Assembly (NCBI RefSeq): GCF_000092045.1
Contig: NC_007761.1
Coordinates: 1,863,001 to 1,927,000 of the forward strand
DNA: 64,000 nucleotides
Direction: 5' to 3'
Source: Rhizobium etli CFN 42
Lineage (GTDB): Bacteria > Pseudomonadota > Alphaproteobacteria > Rhizobiales > Rhizobiaceae
The stretch's first letter is position 1, and every line of letters starts with the position of its first letter. Of the stretch, positions 18,357 to 26,803 are shown in pieces. The notes beneath the pieces are model-generated. The model saw nothing but the letters and a program-made list of their open reading frames with translations. It made no database searches and had not been told where the DNA came from. Made by a program: the position numbers and the translations under genes.

Positions 18357-18448
18357 CATGCCTACATTGCGAAATCGGGAAGCTTCGCGCCGTGATCGAT
18401 GTTATTTAAAACCAGCGTCGCGATGGAAATTGAAACTGCTGAGATCCG

Positions 18449-19405
18449 ATGATAGGGCGAAAGCGTCAGTCCGGCATTGTGAGGAGATCGGCGAAGGCGC
18501 TGTTTTCGCTGGGTTTCCTGTTTTTCGTCCTAAACACGTCGAAGGCTTGGGCAGAAGAGAGTGCTGCCGATCCGGCTTGTCTCTATTCGGGACCTTCGGC
18601 CTCAGGGTCGGGCGGGAGGCTCTGCATCCGCAAGGACAGTTTCAATCGTGACCTCTGCAATGCGATCGAGCATTTCGCCGAGGCCAATCGGTTGCCGCCG
18701 GCTTATTTCGCTCGGCTCATCTGGCGCGAAAGCACCTTTCGCCCCGATGCGGTCAGCTTCAAGGGCGCGCAGGGCATTGCGCAGTTCATGCCTGGAACGG
18801 CGAAACTTCGCGGTCTCGAAGACAGCTATCAGGCGCTGGAAGCCTTGAGGAAATCAGCGCAATATCTCGACGAATTGCGCAATCGTTTCGGCAATCTCGG
18901 GCTTGCCGCCGCCGCCTATAACGCCGGTGAAAACGGTCTTGCGACTTACCTCACATCAGGCAGGTTACCCTACGAGACGCGCGGCTACGTGATGGCGATC
19001 ACCGCCCATACGGTCGAGGAGTGGAAGGATAATCCGCCTGAGGATGCGGCCGTCCCGCTCGACAAGGACAAGCCCTTCCTCGATGGCTGCGTGGCGCTTG
19101 CCGAAAGCCGAATATTGAAGGACACGCCTTGGCGTCAGGAGGGCATTTGGGCTCCCTGGGGCGTCCAGCTGGCCGCGAATGCCGATGTCGCAGTGGCCCG
19201 GCGCATGTTTCGCGATGCCGTGCAGGATCTGCCGGCGCCATTGAATGCGGAGCAGCCGCTGATCCTGCGCCAGCGCGATCGCAGCTTCGGGTTCCGCCCG
19301 CGTTACGCCGCCCGCATCGCCCGCCAGACACGCTTGGAGGCGAACGACGTCTGCAGCCAGATCCGCAAGCATGGCGGGACCTGCCTGGTTTTCAGGAACC
19401 AATAG
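18449..19405 (+). CDS. Lytic transglycosylase (SLT domain)
   Basis: A 318-aa exported murein hydrolase. An N-terminal hydrophobic signal (FSLGFLFFVLNTSKAWA) is followed by an SLT/lysozyme-like domain: catalytic Glu in LIWREST, the GAQGIAQFMPGTA segment, and AAAYNAGENG. It cleaves peptidoglycan glycan strands to anhydromuropeptides. The C-terminal 140 residues match nothing recognised here. The start has only a weak ribosome binding site. It is followed by an epimerase-like gene on the same strand after 95 bp. Confidence 0.88.
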   Translation: MIGRKRQSGIVRRSAKALFSLGFLFFVLNTSKAWAEESAADPACLYSGPSASGSGGRLCIRKDSFNRDLCNAIEHFAEANRLPPAYFARLIWRESTFRPDAVSFKGAQGIAQFMPGTAKLRGLEDSYQALEALRKSAQYLDELRNRFGNLGLAAAAYNAGENGLATYLTSGRLPYETRGYVMAITAHTVEEWKDNPPEDAAVPLDKDKPFLDGCVALAESRILKDTPWRQEGIWAPWGVQLAANADVAVARRMFRDAVQDLPAPLNAEQPLILRQRDRSFGFRPRYAARIARQTRLEANDVCSQIRKHGGTCLVFRNQ

Positions 19406-19500
19406 CAAGGCCAGCTCCCATTCGCGGCGAAAAGTCTGCTTGCGGCATCGCCGGACGGCGCAGCATAGTCGGGGCGGATCATGCCATCGGGAGGAAGACA

Positions 19501-20454
19501 ATGCGCGTTTTGGTCATTGGAGCGACGGGACATGTCGGAACCTACCTTGTTCCCCGTCTGGTCGAGGCGGGTCACGATGTCGTAACGATCAGCCGCGGTG
19601 CGGCAAGGCCCTATACGGCGGACCGCGCCTGGGCCTCCGTCGATCAGCGACAGATGGACCGGGTAGAGATGGAGCGAAAGGGTGATTTCGGCCCGGCCAT
19701 GCGGGCCTTGAACGCCGATATCGTCATCGACATGATCTGCTTCACGCTGGAAAGCGCCGAGCAGCTGGTGACGGCGCTGTCAGGCTATGTCGGCCATTTT
19801 CTGCATACCGGCACGATCTGGACACATGGATATCCGGTGGCCGTGCCGACACGGGAGGAAGCGCCGAAGTCTCCGTTCGGTGACTATGGCATTCAAAAGG
19901 CGGCGATCGAAACCTATCTGCTGCAGCAGGCAAGACTTCGGGGTTTTCCGGCGACCATCATTCATCCCGGCCACATTGTCGGCCGCGGATGGGCGCCGCT
20001 CAATCCGGCCGGCAATTTTAATCTGCAGGTCTTTTCGACCCTTGCCCGCGGGGAGGCTCTGGCGTTGCCCAATTTCGGTCTGGAGACCGTTCATCATGTC
20101 CACGCCGATGACGTGGCGGCGATGTTCATGGATGCAATCGCCAATCGGAACGCATCGCTCGGCGAAAGTTTTCACGCGGTATCGGAGCAGGCGCTGACGC
20201 TTCGCGGTTACGCCGAGTCCATGTCGCGTTGGTTCGGGCGGGATCCGAAGCTCACCTTCGCGCCGTTCGACGCCTGGGCGAGAGGCCAGGCGGCCGAGGA
20301 CGCGGAGGCGACATGGGAGCACATCGCCCGCAGTCCGAACTGCTCGATTGCCAAAGCCCGGCGCCTGTTGGGTTACGGCCCGAGATATACGTCTCTGCAG
20401 GCGGTGCAGGAATCAGTCGGCTGGCTGCTCGGGCAGGGGCGGATCAAGAGCTGA
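19501..20454 (+). CDS. NAD-dependent epimerase/dehydratase-like protein
   Basis: A 317-aa Rossmann protein beginning VLVIGATGHVGTYLVP (GxxGxxG dinucleotide-binding motif), with atypical extended-SDR landmarks. The usual YxxxK is replaced by YGIQKAAIE, which keeps the Tyr-x3-Lys spacing. GGGAGG lies 7 nt before the ATG. An in-frame extension upstream overlaps the transglycosylase gene and is rejected. The substrate is unknown. It converges on the glycerate kinase gene with 16 bp between them. Confidence 0.85.
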   Translation: MRVLVIGATGHVGTYLVPRLVEAGHDVVTISRGAARPYTADRAWASVDQRQMDRVEMERKGDFGPAMRALNADIVIDMICFTLESAEQLVTALSGYVGHFLHTGTIWTHGYPVAVPTREEAPKSPFGDYGIQKAAIETYLLQQARLRGFPATIIHPGHIVGRGWAPLNPAGNFNLQVFSTLARGEALALPNFGLETVHHVHADDVAAMFMDAIANRNASLGESFHAVSEQALTLRGYAESMSRWFGRDPKLTFAPFDAWARGQAAEDAEATWEHIARSPNCSIAKARRLLGYGPRYTSLQAVQESVGWLLGQGRIKS

Positions 20455-20470
20455 TCGCCGGTTACGGGCG

Positions 20471-21736
20471 CTAACGGATGAGGATCGCTCTGAAATCGTT
20501 GACGTTGGTTCCGGTCGGACCGGTTTCGAAGAGATCGCCGATCGTCTGGAACGCCGAGTAGCTGTCATTGCCGTCGAGCAGCGGGCGCGGATCGAGCCCG
20601 GCGGCGCGCAGACGCTTCACCGTGCCGCCATCGGCAAAGGCGCCGGCATTGTCTTCCGAGCCGTCGATGCCGTCCGTGTCGGCAGCCAGCACATCAATGC
20701 CGTCTTGCCCATCGATCGCAAGCGCCATGGCAAGGGTGAATTCGCCATTGCGCCCGCCTTTGCCGCCCTTGGCTCTCAGCGTCACCGTCGTCTCGCCGCC
20801 GGACAGGATGACGACCGGCTTCGAGAATGGCCTGTTCCGCCCCACGACCTCGCGGGCGATGGCCGCATGCACCAGCGCCACGTCACGCGATTCGCCTTCG
20901 ATGGCATCTGAGAGGATTGCCGGCGTGATCCCTTGCGATTTCGCCTTGGCGGCGGCCGCCGCCAGCGAAACGCCGGCAGAGGCGATGATGTGATGCTCGT
21001 GCCGCAGGAATACCGGATCGTCCGGCCGCGGCGCATCGGCTTTCGGCGAGTTCAGGTGGTCGAGCGCGGCCTGCGGCAGCTGCAATCCATATTGCCTGAT
21101 GATCTCGAGCGCGTCGTGCCGCGTCGAATCATCGGGAACCGTCGGCCCGGACGCGACATGGGCTGGGTTGTCGCCAGGAATGTCGGAAACGATCAGGCTG
21201 ACGACTCTCGCTTTCGTCGCTGCCGCCAGCCTTCCGCCCTTGATGGTGGAGAGATGTTTTCGCACGACGTTCATCGCCGAGATCGGCGCGCCCGAAGCAA
21301 GCAGCATTTCGTTGAGCGCAATTTCGTCCTCGAGCGTCAACCCTTCCGGCGGGGCGGGCAGCAGTGCCGAGCCGCCGCCGCAGATCAGCGCGATCACGAG
21401 ATCGTCTTCCGTCAGCCGGTTCACCGTTTCCATCAACCGTCTCGCGGCAGCAAACCCCACAGCGTCGGGCACCGGGTGGGCTGCCTCGATGATCTCGATG
21501 AAGCGCGTTTCGCAGCCATAGCCGTATCGGGTGACCACCAATCCCTCGATCGGTCCCTCCCATGCGCTTTCGAGCGCCCGCGCCATCTGCGCCGCGCCCT
21601 TGCCGGCGCCAATCACGACGGTTCTTCCTTTCGGTTTCTCCGGCAGATGCGATTTGATGCCGGTCAGCGGATCGGCGGCGCGAACCGCCGCGTCGAACAG
21701 GCTTTTCAGGAAATCGCGGGGGGCGGTTATCGTCAT
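20471..21736 (-). CDS. Glycerate 2-kinase (MOFRL family; TtuD/GckA type)
   Basis: A protein of about 421 aa with the N-terminal DUF4147 domain (VVIGAGKGAAQMARALE; ALICGGGSALLPAPP) and a C-terminal MOFRL domain (VILSGGETTVTLRAKGGKGGRNGEFTLAMA; DTDGIDGSEDNAGA). These proteins, once called hydroxypyruvate reductases, phosphorylate glycerate to 2-phosphoglycerate. ATG 21736 is taken. ATG 21769 (eleven codons earlier) is also possible, since neither has a strong ribosome binding site. Confidence 0.88.
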   Translation of the reverse strand: MTITAPRDFLKSLFDAAVRAADPLTGIKSHLPEKPKGRTVVIGAGKGAAQMARALESAWEGPIEGLVVTRYGYGCETRFIEIIEAAHPVPDAVGFAAARRLMETVNRLTEDDLVIALICGGGSALLPAPPEGLTLEDEIALNEMLLASGAPISAMNVVRKHLSTIKGGRLAAATKARVVSLIVSDIPGDNPAHVASGPTVPDDSTRHDALEIIRQYGLQLPQAALDHLNSPKADAPRPDDPVFLRHEHHIIASAGVSLAAAAAKAKSQGITPAILSDAIEGESRDVALVHAAIAREVVGRNRPFSKPVVILSGGETTVTLRAKGGKGGRNGEFTLAMALAIDGQDGIDVLAADTDGIDGSEDNAGAFADGGTVKRLRAAGLDPRPLLDGNDSYSAFQTIGDLFETGPTGTNVNDFRAILIR

Positions 21737-21930
21737 CGGTGGTCTCTGCTGCCTCAATGTGTCGATCATGACGGGGACTGTCGGCGCATCGGCGTGGCGG
21801 CGTCAAGGCCGAAGATGCGATGATCTGACGGCAGTGACGCAGAGTCTGGCCATTGAAAGAGGCGAACTAATAGAAAGCATTAACCATCGTCCCGTAGACA
21901 GCATATAGGATCAAAGGAAACCTGTGTTCG

Positions 21931-22230
21931 ATGGCCACTGAAACGACCTGCCGCCCCGCCGCCTCTCACGACGGCAAGATTATTGCTTTTCCCTCCGCAA
22001 CCGGGACTGCCAATGTCGAGCGCTGCGCTCGGGAACTCGGCCGCCGGCATGGCGCGGACGCGATCGAATTCTGGAAGGCAGAGTGCCGCAGGCTTGCCGA
22101 TCAGCTTCTCTCCGCGGGAATGCCGGAGAGCGATGTCGGCCAGCGGGTGATGGAGTTTCAACAAGATGTCCAGATCGAACTGGTCCTCAGCCACCAGAAG
22201 CAGGCCGTTGCCAAATCGCGGAAACGCTGA
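21931..22230 (+). CDS. DUF6074-like small cytoplasmic protein
   Basis: A 99-aa soluble protein. The segment IAFPSATGTANVERCARELGRR ... FWKAECRRLADQL ... MEFQQDVQIEL resembles small rhizobial proteins annotated as DUF6074. Function is unknown and the assignment rests on recall of the pattern only. It opens the run of small accessory genes. Confidence 0.6.
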   Translation: MATETTCRPAASHDGKIIAFPSATGTANVERCARELGRRHGADAIEFWKAECRRLADQLLSAGMPESDVGQRVMEFQQDVQIELVLSHQKQAVAKSRKR

Positions 22231-22310
22231 TTCGTCAGGTTGAATTCGACGCGTCTGACCTGCAATCTCATGCGTTGAGCAGACGGTCCGGATCGACCTC
22301 GACGGCATAA

Positions 22311-22335
22311 GGAACTTCCGCCCGGATGTGGAGTT
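22311..22335 (+). promoter_or_regulatory. EcfG-type promoter
   Basis: GGAAC (22311-22315), 17 nt, GTT (22333-22335). It lies 45 bp before the iron-permease-like gene at 22380. Confidence 0.65.
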
Positions 22336-22379
22336 GATGTTGTCGATTGACAGCATTGACGCTGCGGGAGCCTACTCGA

Positions 22380-22784
22380 ATGTCGAACAAATCCAACTTC
22401 TTCTCATCCTTCGCAACCGCCGTCGCCGAGCTGTCGGGAAGGCCGTTCACCTTTGTCGCAGCTCTGATGCTCGTCCTCCTCTGGGCGATATCAGGCCCTT
22501 ATTTTGACTACTCCGAAACATGGCAGCTCGTGATCAACACGACGACCACCATCATTACCTTCCTGATGGTGTTTGTGTTGCAGAACAGCCAGAACCGAGA
22601 CGGAAAGGCTCTGCAGGCCAAGCTTGACGAGCTCATTCTGACGAGTCAGGCCGCCAATAAATTCGTCGGCATCGAAAAGCTGGACGAGGGCGAACTCAGG
22701 GAAATGAGCAAGACGCTTGCAGAAAAGGCCGAAAGCGTCGAGGAAAAGGCGGAGGAGAAATCCGCGGCAGAGGCGTCCAGCTAG
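22380..22784 (+). CDS. Low-affinity iron permease-like membrane protein (COG5478 type)
   Basis: A 134-aa protein with two hydrophobic segments (FTFVAALMLVLLWAISG; LVINTTTTIITFLMVFVLQ), then the family hallmark QNSQNRDGKALQAKLDELI and a Glu/Lys/Ala-rich coiled tail. Bacterial members are much shorter than the yeast Fet4 permease, so iron transport is not assured. The ATG at 22380 has GGGAG upstream. An EcfG-type promoter precedes it. A paralogue lies tail to tail downstream. Confidence 0.8.
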   Translation: MSNKSNFFSSFATAVAELSGRPFTFVAALMLVLLWAISGPYFDYSETWQLVINTTTTIITFLMVFVLQNSQNRDGKALQAKLDELILTSQAANKFVGIEKLDEGELREMSKTLAEKAESVEEKAEEKSAAEASS

Positions 22785-22837
22785 CGCATCGGCTCGTCCG
22801 AAAGGACGACACGCCGCTCTAAACGCGGTGCACTGCT

Positions 22838-23197
22838 TCAGGCGCGATTCTCCGGAATCTGGTCTTGATGCTGCTGGCGCATGTCTTCAATGGCGCCGAC
22901 ATCTTTCTTCTCCGCCGCAATCCAATGGTTCCCCGCCTCACTTGATCGGATCAGTTCGTCGAGCTTGGTGTGGAGTGCCTTCATGTCCCGATTTTGGGAG
23001 TGCTGCACCAACAGCAAAATGAAGAATGTAATGAGTGTCCCCACCATGTTGGTCAGCAAGAACCACTGCCGGGGAAAGGAAAAGCTCAAACCCACCGCGA
23101 TCCATATAGCTGTGAATGCGATCAGCGCGGCAAGAAGCACACGATGCCCTGCCCATGCTACGGCGAGGTCGGAAATCAGTCGAAAGCGCCAGCGCAT
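22838..23197 (-). CDS. Second low-affinity iron permease-like membrane protein
   Basis: A 119-aa paralogue of the convergent gene: two hydrophobic segments (LLAALIAFTAIWIAVGLSF; WFLLTNMVGTLITFFILLLVQ) and HSQNRDMKALHTKLDELIRSS. The ATG at 23197 has GGAGG 5 nt upstream. The earlier GTG is less favourable. It lacks the charged tail of its neighbour. Both may work as small stress-related membrane proteins. Iron transport is inferred from the family name only. Confidence 0.78.
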   Translation of the reverse strand: MRWRFRLISDLAVAWAGHRVLLAALIAFTAIWIAVGLSFSFPRQWFLLTNMVGTLITFFILLLVQHSQNRDMKALHTKLDELIRSSEAGNHWIAAEKKDVGAIEDMRQQHQDQIPENRA

Positions 23198-23420
23198 ATG
23201 GCCCTCCACATCCCGTACGAGGGAAGATGGAGCAGATCGGAACCGTTTCCATTACCAGGCGTACCGCGATTTTTGAGATGGGCTTCTGGCGCTTCAGGTC
23301 TCAAATACGCGGTCTCGTCCAGGGTTAGCGTGACGCGTATTCTTACTTCTATCCTAGGCTCATTGCAGAGCCGAGGTCTTCAAGTAAGGGGGGCGCAGCA
23401 AAGCCAGCGCCCCGCTTAAT

Positions 23421-24341
23421 TTAAAGGCGGGAAGTGACGACGAGATCTTCCTCTGCGTCGCGTTGCGAACCTCCCAGAGCCGCGGCCGCAGCGGCTATGA
23501 AAGCGCCGACCAGAAGCGACAAGGATCCGAGCAATGCCGTGGTCGAGGCGGCTTTTCGTGCCTCGTCGGCAGCCTTCTGGGTGGCGACCTTGGCGTCGTC
23601 GATGCGCTTCAGCACCGTATCGACCCGGGTGCGTGCATCGGCTTCGGAAAGGCCGGTCCGCGCAGAGACGATTGTCGCGAGATAGGCCTTGTCGTCATCT
23701 GGAATTTGCCCTTCGGCAGCGCCATTGAGGAGGATGCGGGAGACTTCCGATGTTGCCGCGGCATCGTTGGATGTCGCTGCGGCACGCGCCTGGTCAGGTC
23801 GCAGCAAGGCGTCGGTAAAATAAGCGGTGGAAAGATCCAGTGGCGAAGTTGCCGACGATGCTGCTGCCGTACCGGCGGCCGCGGCGGTCGAGCCTACCGC
23901 TGACGCGGCCGATCCCACAGCCTGTGCACCGGCGCCAGCGAGCGCTGTCAGCGACGATGCAAGGAATCCGGCGACAAAGATCGTCGCCAGAGCCCAGCTT
24001 ATGAAACCATGCGCGGTGTCGCGGAAGAAAACCTCATCGGTGTGGACCGCCGCCCATTTTGTGCGCAGGCGGCCAGTAACATAGCCTCCGAGTGCGGAGG
24101 AGAGCCATTGCACGAGGACGAGCCAGATCGCCGCCGTGATGCCGAGTGTGCCGAGCGAACTGCTTTGTCCTGACCAGGGCGACACCATCGTCAGCCCAAG
24201 CCCGGATCCCAGAAGCAGAAGGATGAGGGTCACTCCGATGGCGGCGGCTGCGCCACCGAAGATGGGGCCCCATGTCATGGCTGATTTGGAGGATTCGACC
24301 GGAGCAGCAACCTCTCCGGACTCTGTCATTGAAACCGACAT
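23421..24341 (-). CDS. Multi-pass membrane protein of unknown function
   Basis: A 306-aa protein with an N-terminal pair of hydrophobic segments (GPIFGGAAAAIGVTLILLLLGSG; ITAAIWLVLVQWLSSALGGYVTGRLR), a third near 120-145, an Ala/Ser-rich stretch, a charged region with VDTVLKRIDDAKVATQKAADEARKA (probable coiled coil), and a C-terminal hydrophobic segment (GSLSLLVGAFIAAAAAAL). It follows the 25-aa microprotein gene after 9 bp and shares its EcfG-type promoter. Confidence 0.82.
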   Translation of the reverse strand: MSVSMTESGEVAAPVESSKSAMTWGPIFGGAAAAIGVTLILLLLGSGLGLTMVSPWSGQSSSLGTLGITAAIWLVLVQWLSSALGGYVTGRLRTKWAAVHTDEVFFRDTAHGFISWALATIFVAGFLASSLTALAGAGAQAVGSAASAVGSTAAAAGTAAASSATSPLDLSTAYFTDALLRPDQARAAATSNDAAATSEVSRILLNGAAEGQIPDDDKAYLATIVSARTGLSEADARTRVDTVLKRIDDAKVATQKAADEARKAASTTALLGSLSLLVGAFIAAAAAALGGSQRDAEEDLVVTSRL

Positions 24342-24350
24342 GATCCGTTC

Positions 24351-24428
24351 CTATCGCATAAACAGAGCGAGAAGGATGATGATAGGCAGTGGAACGCCGA
24401 GCAGCCAAAGTAGAATACCGCGACCCAT
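24351..24428 (-). CDS. 25-aa hydrophobic microprotein
   Basis: The reading frame encodes MGRGILLWLLGVPLP followed by IIILLALFMR and a stop: one membrane-spanning helix with a basic start and end. AGGAGG lies 7 nt before the ATG, and the gene sits between an EcfG-type promoter and the membrane-protein gene at 24341, so it is the first gene of that operon. Similar short single-helix proteins of this pattern occur in other Rhizobiales. Function is unknown. Confidence 0.75.
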   Translation of the reverse strand: MGRGILLWLLGVPLPIIILLALFMR

Positions 24429-24473
24429 GAGAGACCTCCTGTCAAAGGCGACGTTACGTGGTTGATGCCACAC

Positions 24474-24498
24474 AACTTTTAAGCACGGCATTTGTTCC
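24474..24498 (-). promoter_or_regulatory. EcfG-type promoter
   Basis: Minus strand GGAAC (24498-24494), 17 nt, GTT (24476-24474), 46 bp before the microprotein ATG. Confidence 0.65.
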
Positions 24499-24539
24499 CG
24501 GCCGGTGGGAGCGGTCGGTTTGAAGTGGGCGATTTCATG

Positions 24540-24809
24540 TCAATCGCGCGGCAGCATTTGAAGGAGCAGCAGATTGCCGGAGCGGTTGCCGCATCCTTGG
24601 CATTGAAGGCGTTTGGCCAGACTGGCGAGAGACAGGTTCTGGCCGCAGCGCCGGGCAATATCCCGCCGGTCGATAAACGTCTGGCGGCGACATGCGCGGC
24701 AACGGGCATGAATGACGAACCACTCCGGTAACGTCGCCAATGTTACCTTTTCGATTTCGACGGCGTGGCGATCAGGGGGCGCGAGGCCGATACCGCGACG
24801 ATGTCTCAT
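24540..24809 (-). CDS. Zinc-ribbon-like small protein
   Basis: An 89-aa protein with two CxxC pairs (RCRACRR and QCQGCG) about 35 residues apart plus one further Cys, suggesting a structural zinc site. The segment IDRRDIARRCGQNLSLASLAKRL between them is helical. Its ATG overlaps the stop of the upstream gene as ATGA, so the two are translationally coupled. No known function. Confidence 0.65.
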   Translation of the reverse strand: MRHRRGIGLAPPDRHAVEIEKVTLATLPEWFVIHARCRACRRQTFIDRRDIARRCGQNLSLASLAKRLQCQGCGNRSGNLLLLQMLPRD

Positions 24810-25051
24810 GGCCCTTCAAAACGTGTCCGTTCACATGCGATGGCGCGGCTCACGTCCTTATCTCTCAGGGCAAGCTGAAGTCGCAGATGATGGCAATCCA
24901 GCAGCAGCGTCGTAATGGCGGCACGGACGTCCCCTTGGTGAAAAGCGACAACTGCGTCGACTTCTTCTCTCAATGTTTCTTCTGCCAATTTCTCGGCTGC
25001 CTGCGGACGCACGACCTTGATCTCCTTCAGAGCTTTCAACCCGATTTTCAC
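24806..25051 (-). CDS. Small hypothetical protein coupled to the zinc-ribbon gene
   Basis: An 81-aa, mostly helical protein (LKALKEIKVVRPQAAEKLAEETLREEVDAVVAF), with a His/Leu-rich DCHHLRLQLAL segment. The start is GTG 25051 with GGGAGG 6 nt upstream, which decides the frame. It ends in a 4-bp overlap with the zinc-ribbon gene. No family recognised. Confidence 0.65.
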   Translation of the reverse strand: MKIGLKALKEIKVVRPQAAEKLAEETLREEVDAVVAFHQGDVRAAITTLLLDCHHLRLQLALRDKDVSRAIACERTRFEGP

Positions 25052-25246
25052 CTGCCGCCTCCCTGATGTTCCTATTACGTTCTCATCGACCTCCCAGTCA
25101 AGAATGAGGGCGTTTCCGGGGACCGTTTGTCATCAACCGAGGCGGTGCGCGACGCAGGGGCGTTCCTGTACGCTTTCGAACTGAAACAATCTCCAAAGGC
25201 TTTTGTTTGCTGCCTATCGGCAATGAAGCAGCGAGGAGGATATCCA

Positions 25247-25582
25247 ATGCTTCTGAGAGTGATGGCAGTAACAGCAATCACGATTGGCCTGGCAACGTCG
25301 GCAATGGCGCAATCAGGTGGAGGCGCGGGATCGGGCAGCGGCAGCGGAGCTTCAGGTTCCGGCAGCGGCACCATGTCTGGTTCGGATACTGGCGGTTCCG
25401 GCAACACCAACTCCAACGGTGCCGGCGCAAATACGACTGTCGGCGCCGGTGCGACCGGTGCGACCGGCTCCGGCGGCGATCCGAACGACTGTCAGCGCCA
25501 GCAGGCCGGCGGCACCGGCAACCCGGCTCCCACCTCCGGCAATAACTCGACACAACCCGATGCGGCAAATGCATGCCGTTGA
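25247..25582 (+). CDS. Gly/Ser/Thr-rich exported protein
   Basis: A 111-aa protein with a signal peptide (LLRVMAVTAITIGLATSAMA) and a low-complexity mature part of Gly, Ser, Thr and Asn, with two cysteines near the end (NDCQ, NACR). GAGGAGG lies 7 nt before the ATG at 25247. It resembles in composition the exported protein at 880-1206. Periplasmic or extracellular, function unknown. Confidence 0.75.
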   Translation: MLLRVMAVTAITIGLATSAMAQSGGGAGSGSGSGASGSGSGTMSGSDTGGSGNTNSNGAGANTTVGAGATGATGSGGDPNDCQRQQAGGTGNPAPTSGNNSTQPDAANACR

Positions 25583-25873
25583 ACGTTGGTCGCTTCGTCA
25601 ATTTGCCCCGGAAATCAGTATCGCTTCCGGGGCGTCATTTGCGTCGTGCTACCTTGTAATATCGCGGGAACGGCCAGCGATATCAGCGTATTGCACGCAT
25701 AATTTATCCCGATCGGCACGAATCTTCGCGGCTGGGGCTGACGTCCGTTGAAAGGCGCGCCTATATCTTCAGGCGCAGAGTGATCTCGGAAGAGATGACC
25801 CCGGGAAACACGTCCGTGGTTCTCGAAGGAGCGGCTCTCGCTTACCGAGCGCAGCGGAATGGGAGAAGCATCC

Positions 25874-26053
25874 ATGAGCAGATTTCGAGGAATTTTAGCA
25901 GCCGGAGCAATTGGCCTGTCGGTCATTTCCTCAGCTTGCTCGACACCGCCAAATTCATATGGCTCGGCATCGGGATACCAGCCGGGCGATTCCATGAACC
26001 CGGCCTGCGCCGACGGCTTCCGACCCGGCGACGGCCGTTCGTGCAGCTATTAG
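25874..26053 (+). CDS. Small lipoprotein
   Basis: A 59-aa protein with a lipoprotein signal (AAGAIGLSVISSAC, lipidation at the Cys after SSA) and a short Gly/Ser/Pro-rich mature part with two more cysteines (NPACADG, RSCSY). ATG 25874 is preferred for its GGGAG upstream. A start five codons earlier is possible. Function unknown. Confidence 0.68.
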   Translation: MSRFRGILAAGAIGLSVISSACSTPPNSYGSASGYQPGDSMNPACADGFRPGDGRSCSY

Positions 26054-26229
26054 AGAGCCGCCGATGTCGGGAGTCGGACGACCAATATCGCGAGAACGAA
26101 GCGCTCGATCGGACATGCTGAACGCCCACATCGGAGCCTCGGGCCGCGCGAGCGATCAAGGCGGAATCTTACCACTCGCGGCCCATATGAAGAATATTGG
26201 TTCCGTACTGGCCGGCCGCGTGCCGAAGC

Positions 26230-26254
26230 GGAACCCTTATCGCTCCTCTCCGTT
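26230..26254 (+). promoter_or_regulatory. EcfG-type promoter of the csbD-like gene
   Basis: GGAAC (26230-26234), 17 nt, cGTT (GTT at 26252-26254), 30 bp before the ATG of a CsbD protein. CsbD genes are typical general-stress genes, which supports the reading. Confidence 0.75.
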
Positions 26255-26284
26255 CCTCTATCCTAACGACAGGAGGAATAAGCC

Positions 26285-26488
26285 ATGGATTGGAACCGCG
26301 TCGAAGGTAATTGGAAGCAGATGAAAGGCAAGGTCAAGGAGCAGTGGGGCAAGCTGACGGACGACGATCTTGACGTCATCAACGGTAAGCGCGATCAGCT
26401 CGAAGGCAAGATCCAGGAGCGCTACGGCTACGAGAAAGACCGTACCCGCAAGGACATCGATGATTGGTATAATCGCCAGACCTGGTAA
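26285..26488 (+). CDS. CsbD-family stress response protein
   Basis: A 67-aa hydrophilic protein with the whole CsbD pattern: WNRVEGNWKQMKGKVKEQWG, LTDDDLDVINGKRDQLEGKIQERYGYEKD, and a C-terminal DDWYNRQTW. CsbD proteins accumulate under general stress, and their biochemical role is unsettled. AGGAGG lies 7 nt before the ATG, and a stress-type promoter and a terminator frame a single-gene unit. Confidence 0.93.
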   Translation: MDWNRVEGNWKQMKGKVKEQWGKLTDDDLDVINGKRDQLEGKIQERYGYEKDRTRKDIDDWYNRQTW

Positions 26489-26520
26489 TTCGCATTATCG
26501 GGGAGCGGATCGGAACTCGG

Positions 26521-26542
26521 CACGCCCAATTTGATGGGCGTG
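26521..26542 (+). terminator. Terminator-like hairpin after csbD
   Basis: CACGCCCA and TGGGCGTG form an 8-bp stem around a 6-nt loop. The T-rich tail is weak. Confidence 0.6.
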
Positions 26543-26803
26543 TCATCTTCACATCTTTATCCAACAGATGCCAGCGTCAAGACAGCAGCGCACTGCGCGC
26601 CGCGTAGATACCCGGTCGCGGCCGGCTGGCTAGCCGTGCGCTTGCTCTCTCGCCTGCGCACAGCATGAACACCAATGGCTCGGCTCCAGCACCACCCGCG
26701 ACCACACCAGCGGCGCGTCGGCTGGTGTTTTCTGTAAGCAGGCAGTCGTTCATCGGAGGTTAATGCCTATTAACCCAGAATCGCAGCTTGAAAGGATGCG
26801 CCG
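26543..26803. other. Intergenic stretch
   Basis: No supported gene or RNA is seen before the His/Tyr-rich protein gene at 26804. Confidence 0.4.

Noticed and set aside
22794..22809. TCGTCC-GAAA-GGACGA hairpin between the iron-permease-like genes
   Set aside because: Short stem without a T-run, so not called a terminator.
25668..25691. GGAAC-N16-GTA upstream of the lipoprotein gene
   Set aside because: The -10 reads GTA, not GTT, and it lies about 200 bp from the start codon.
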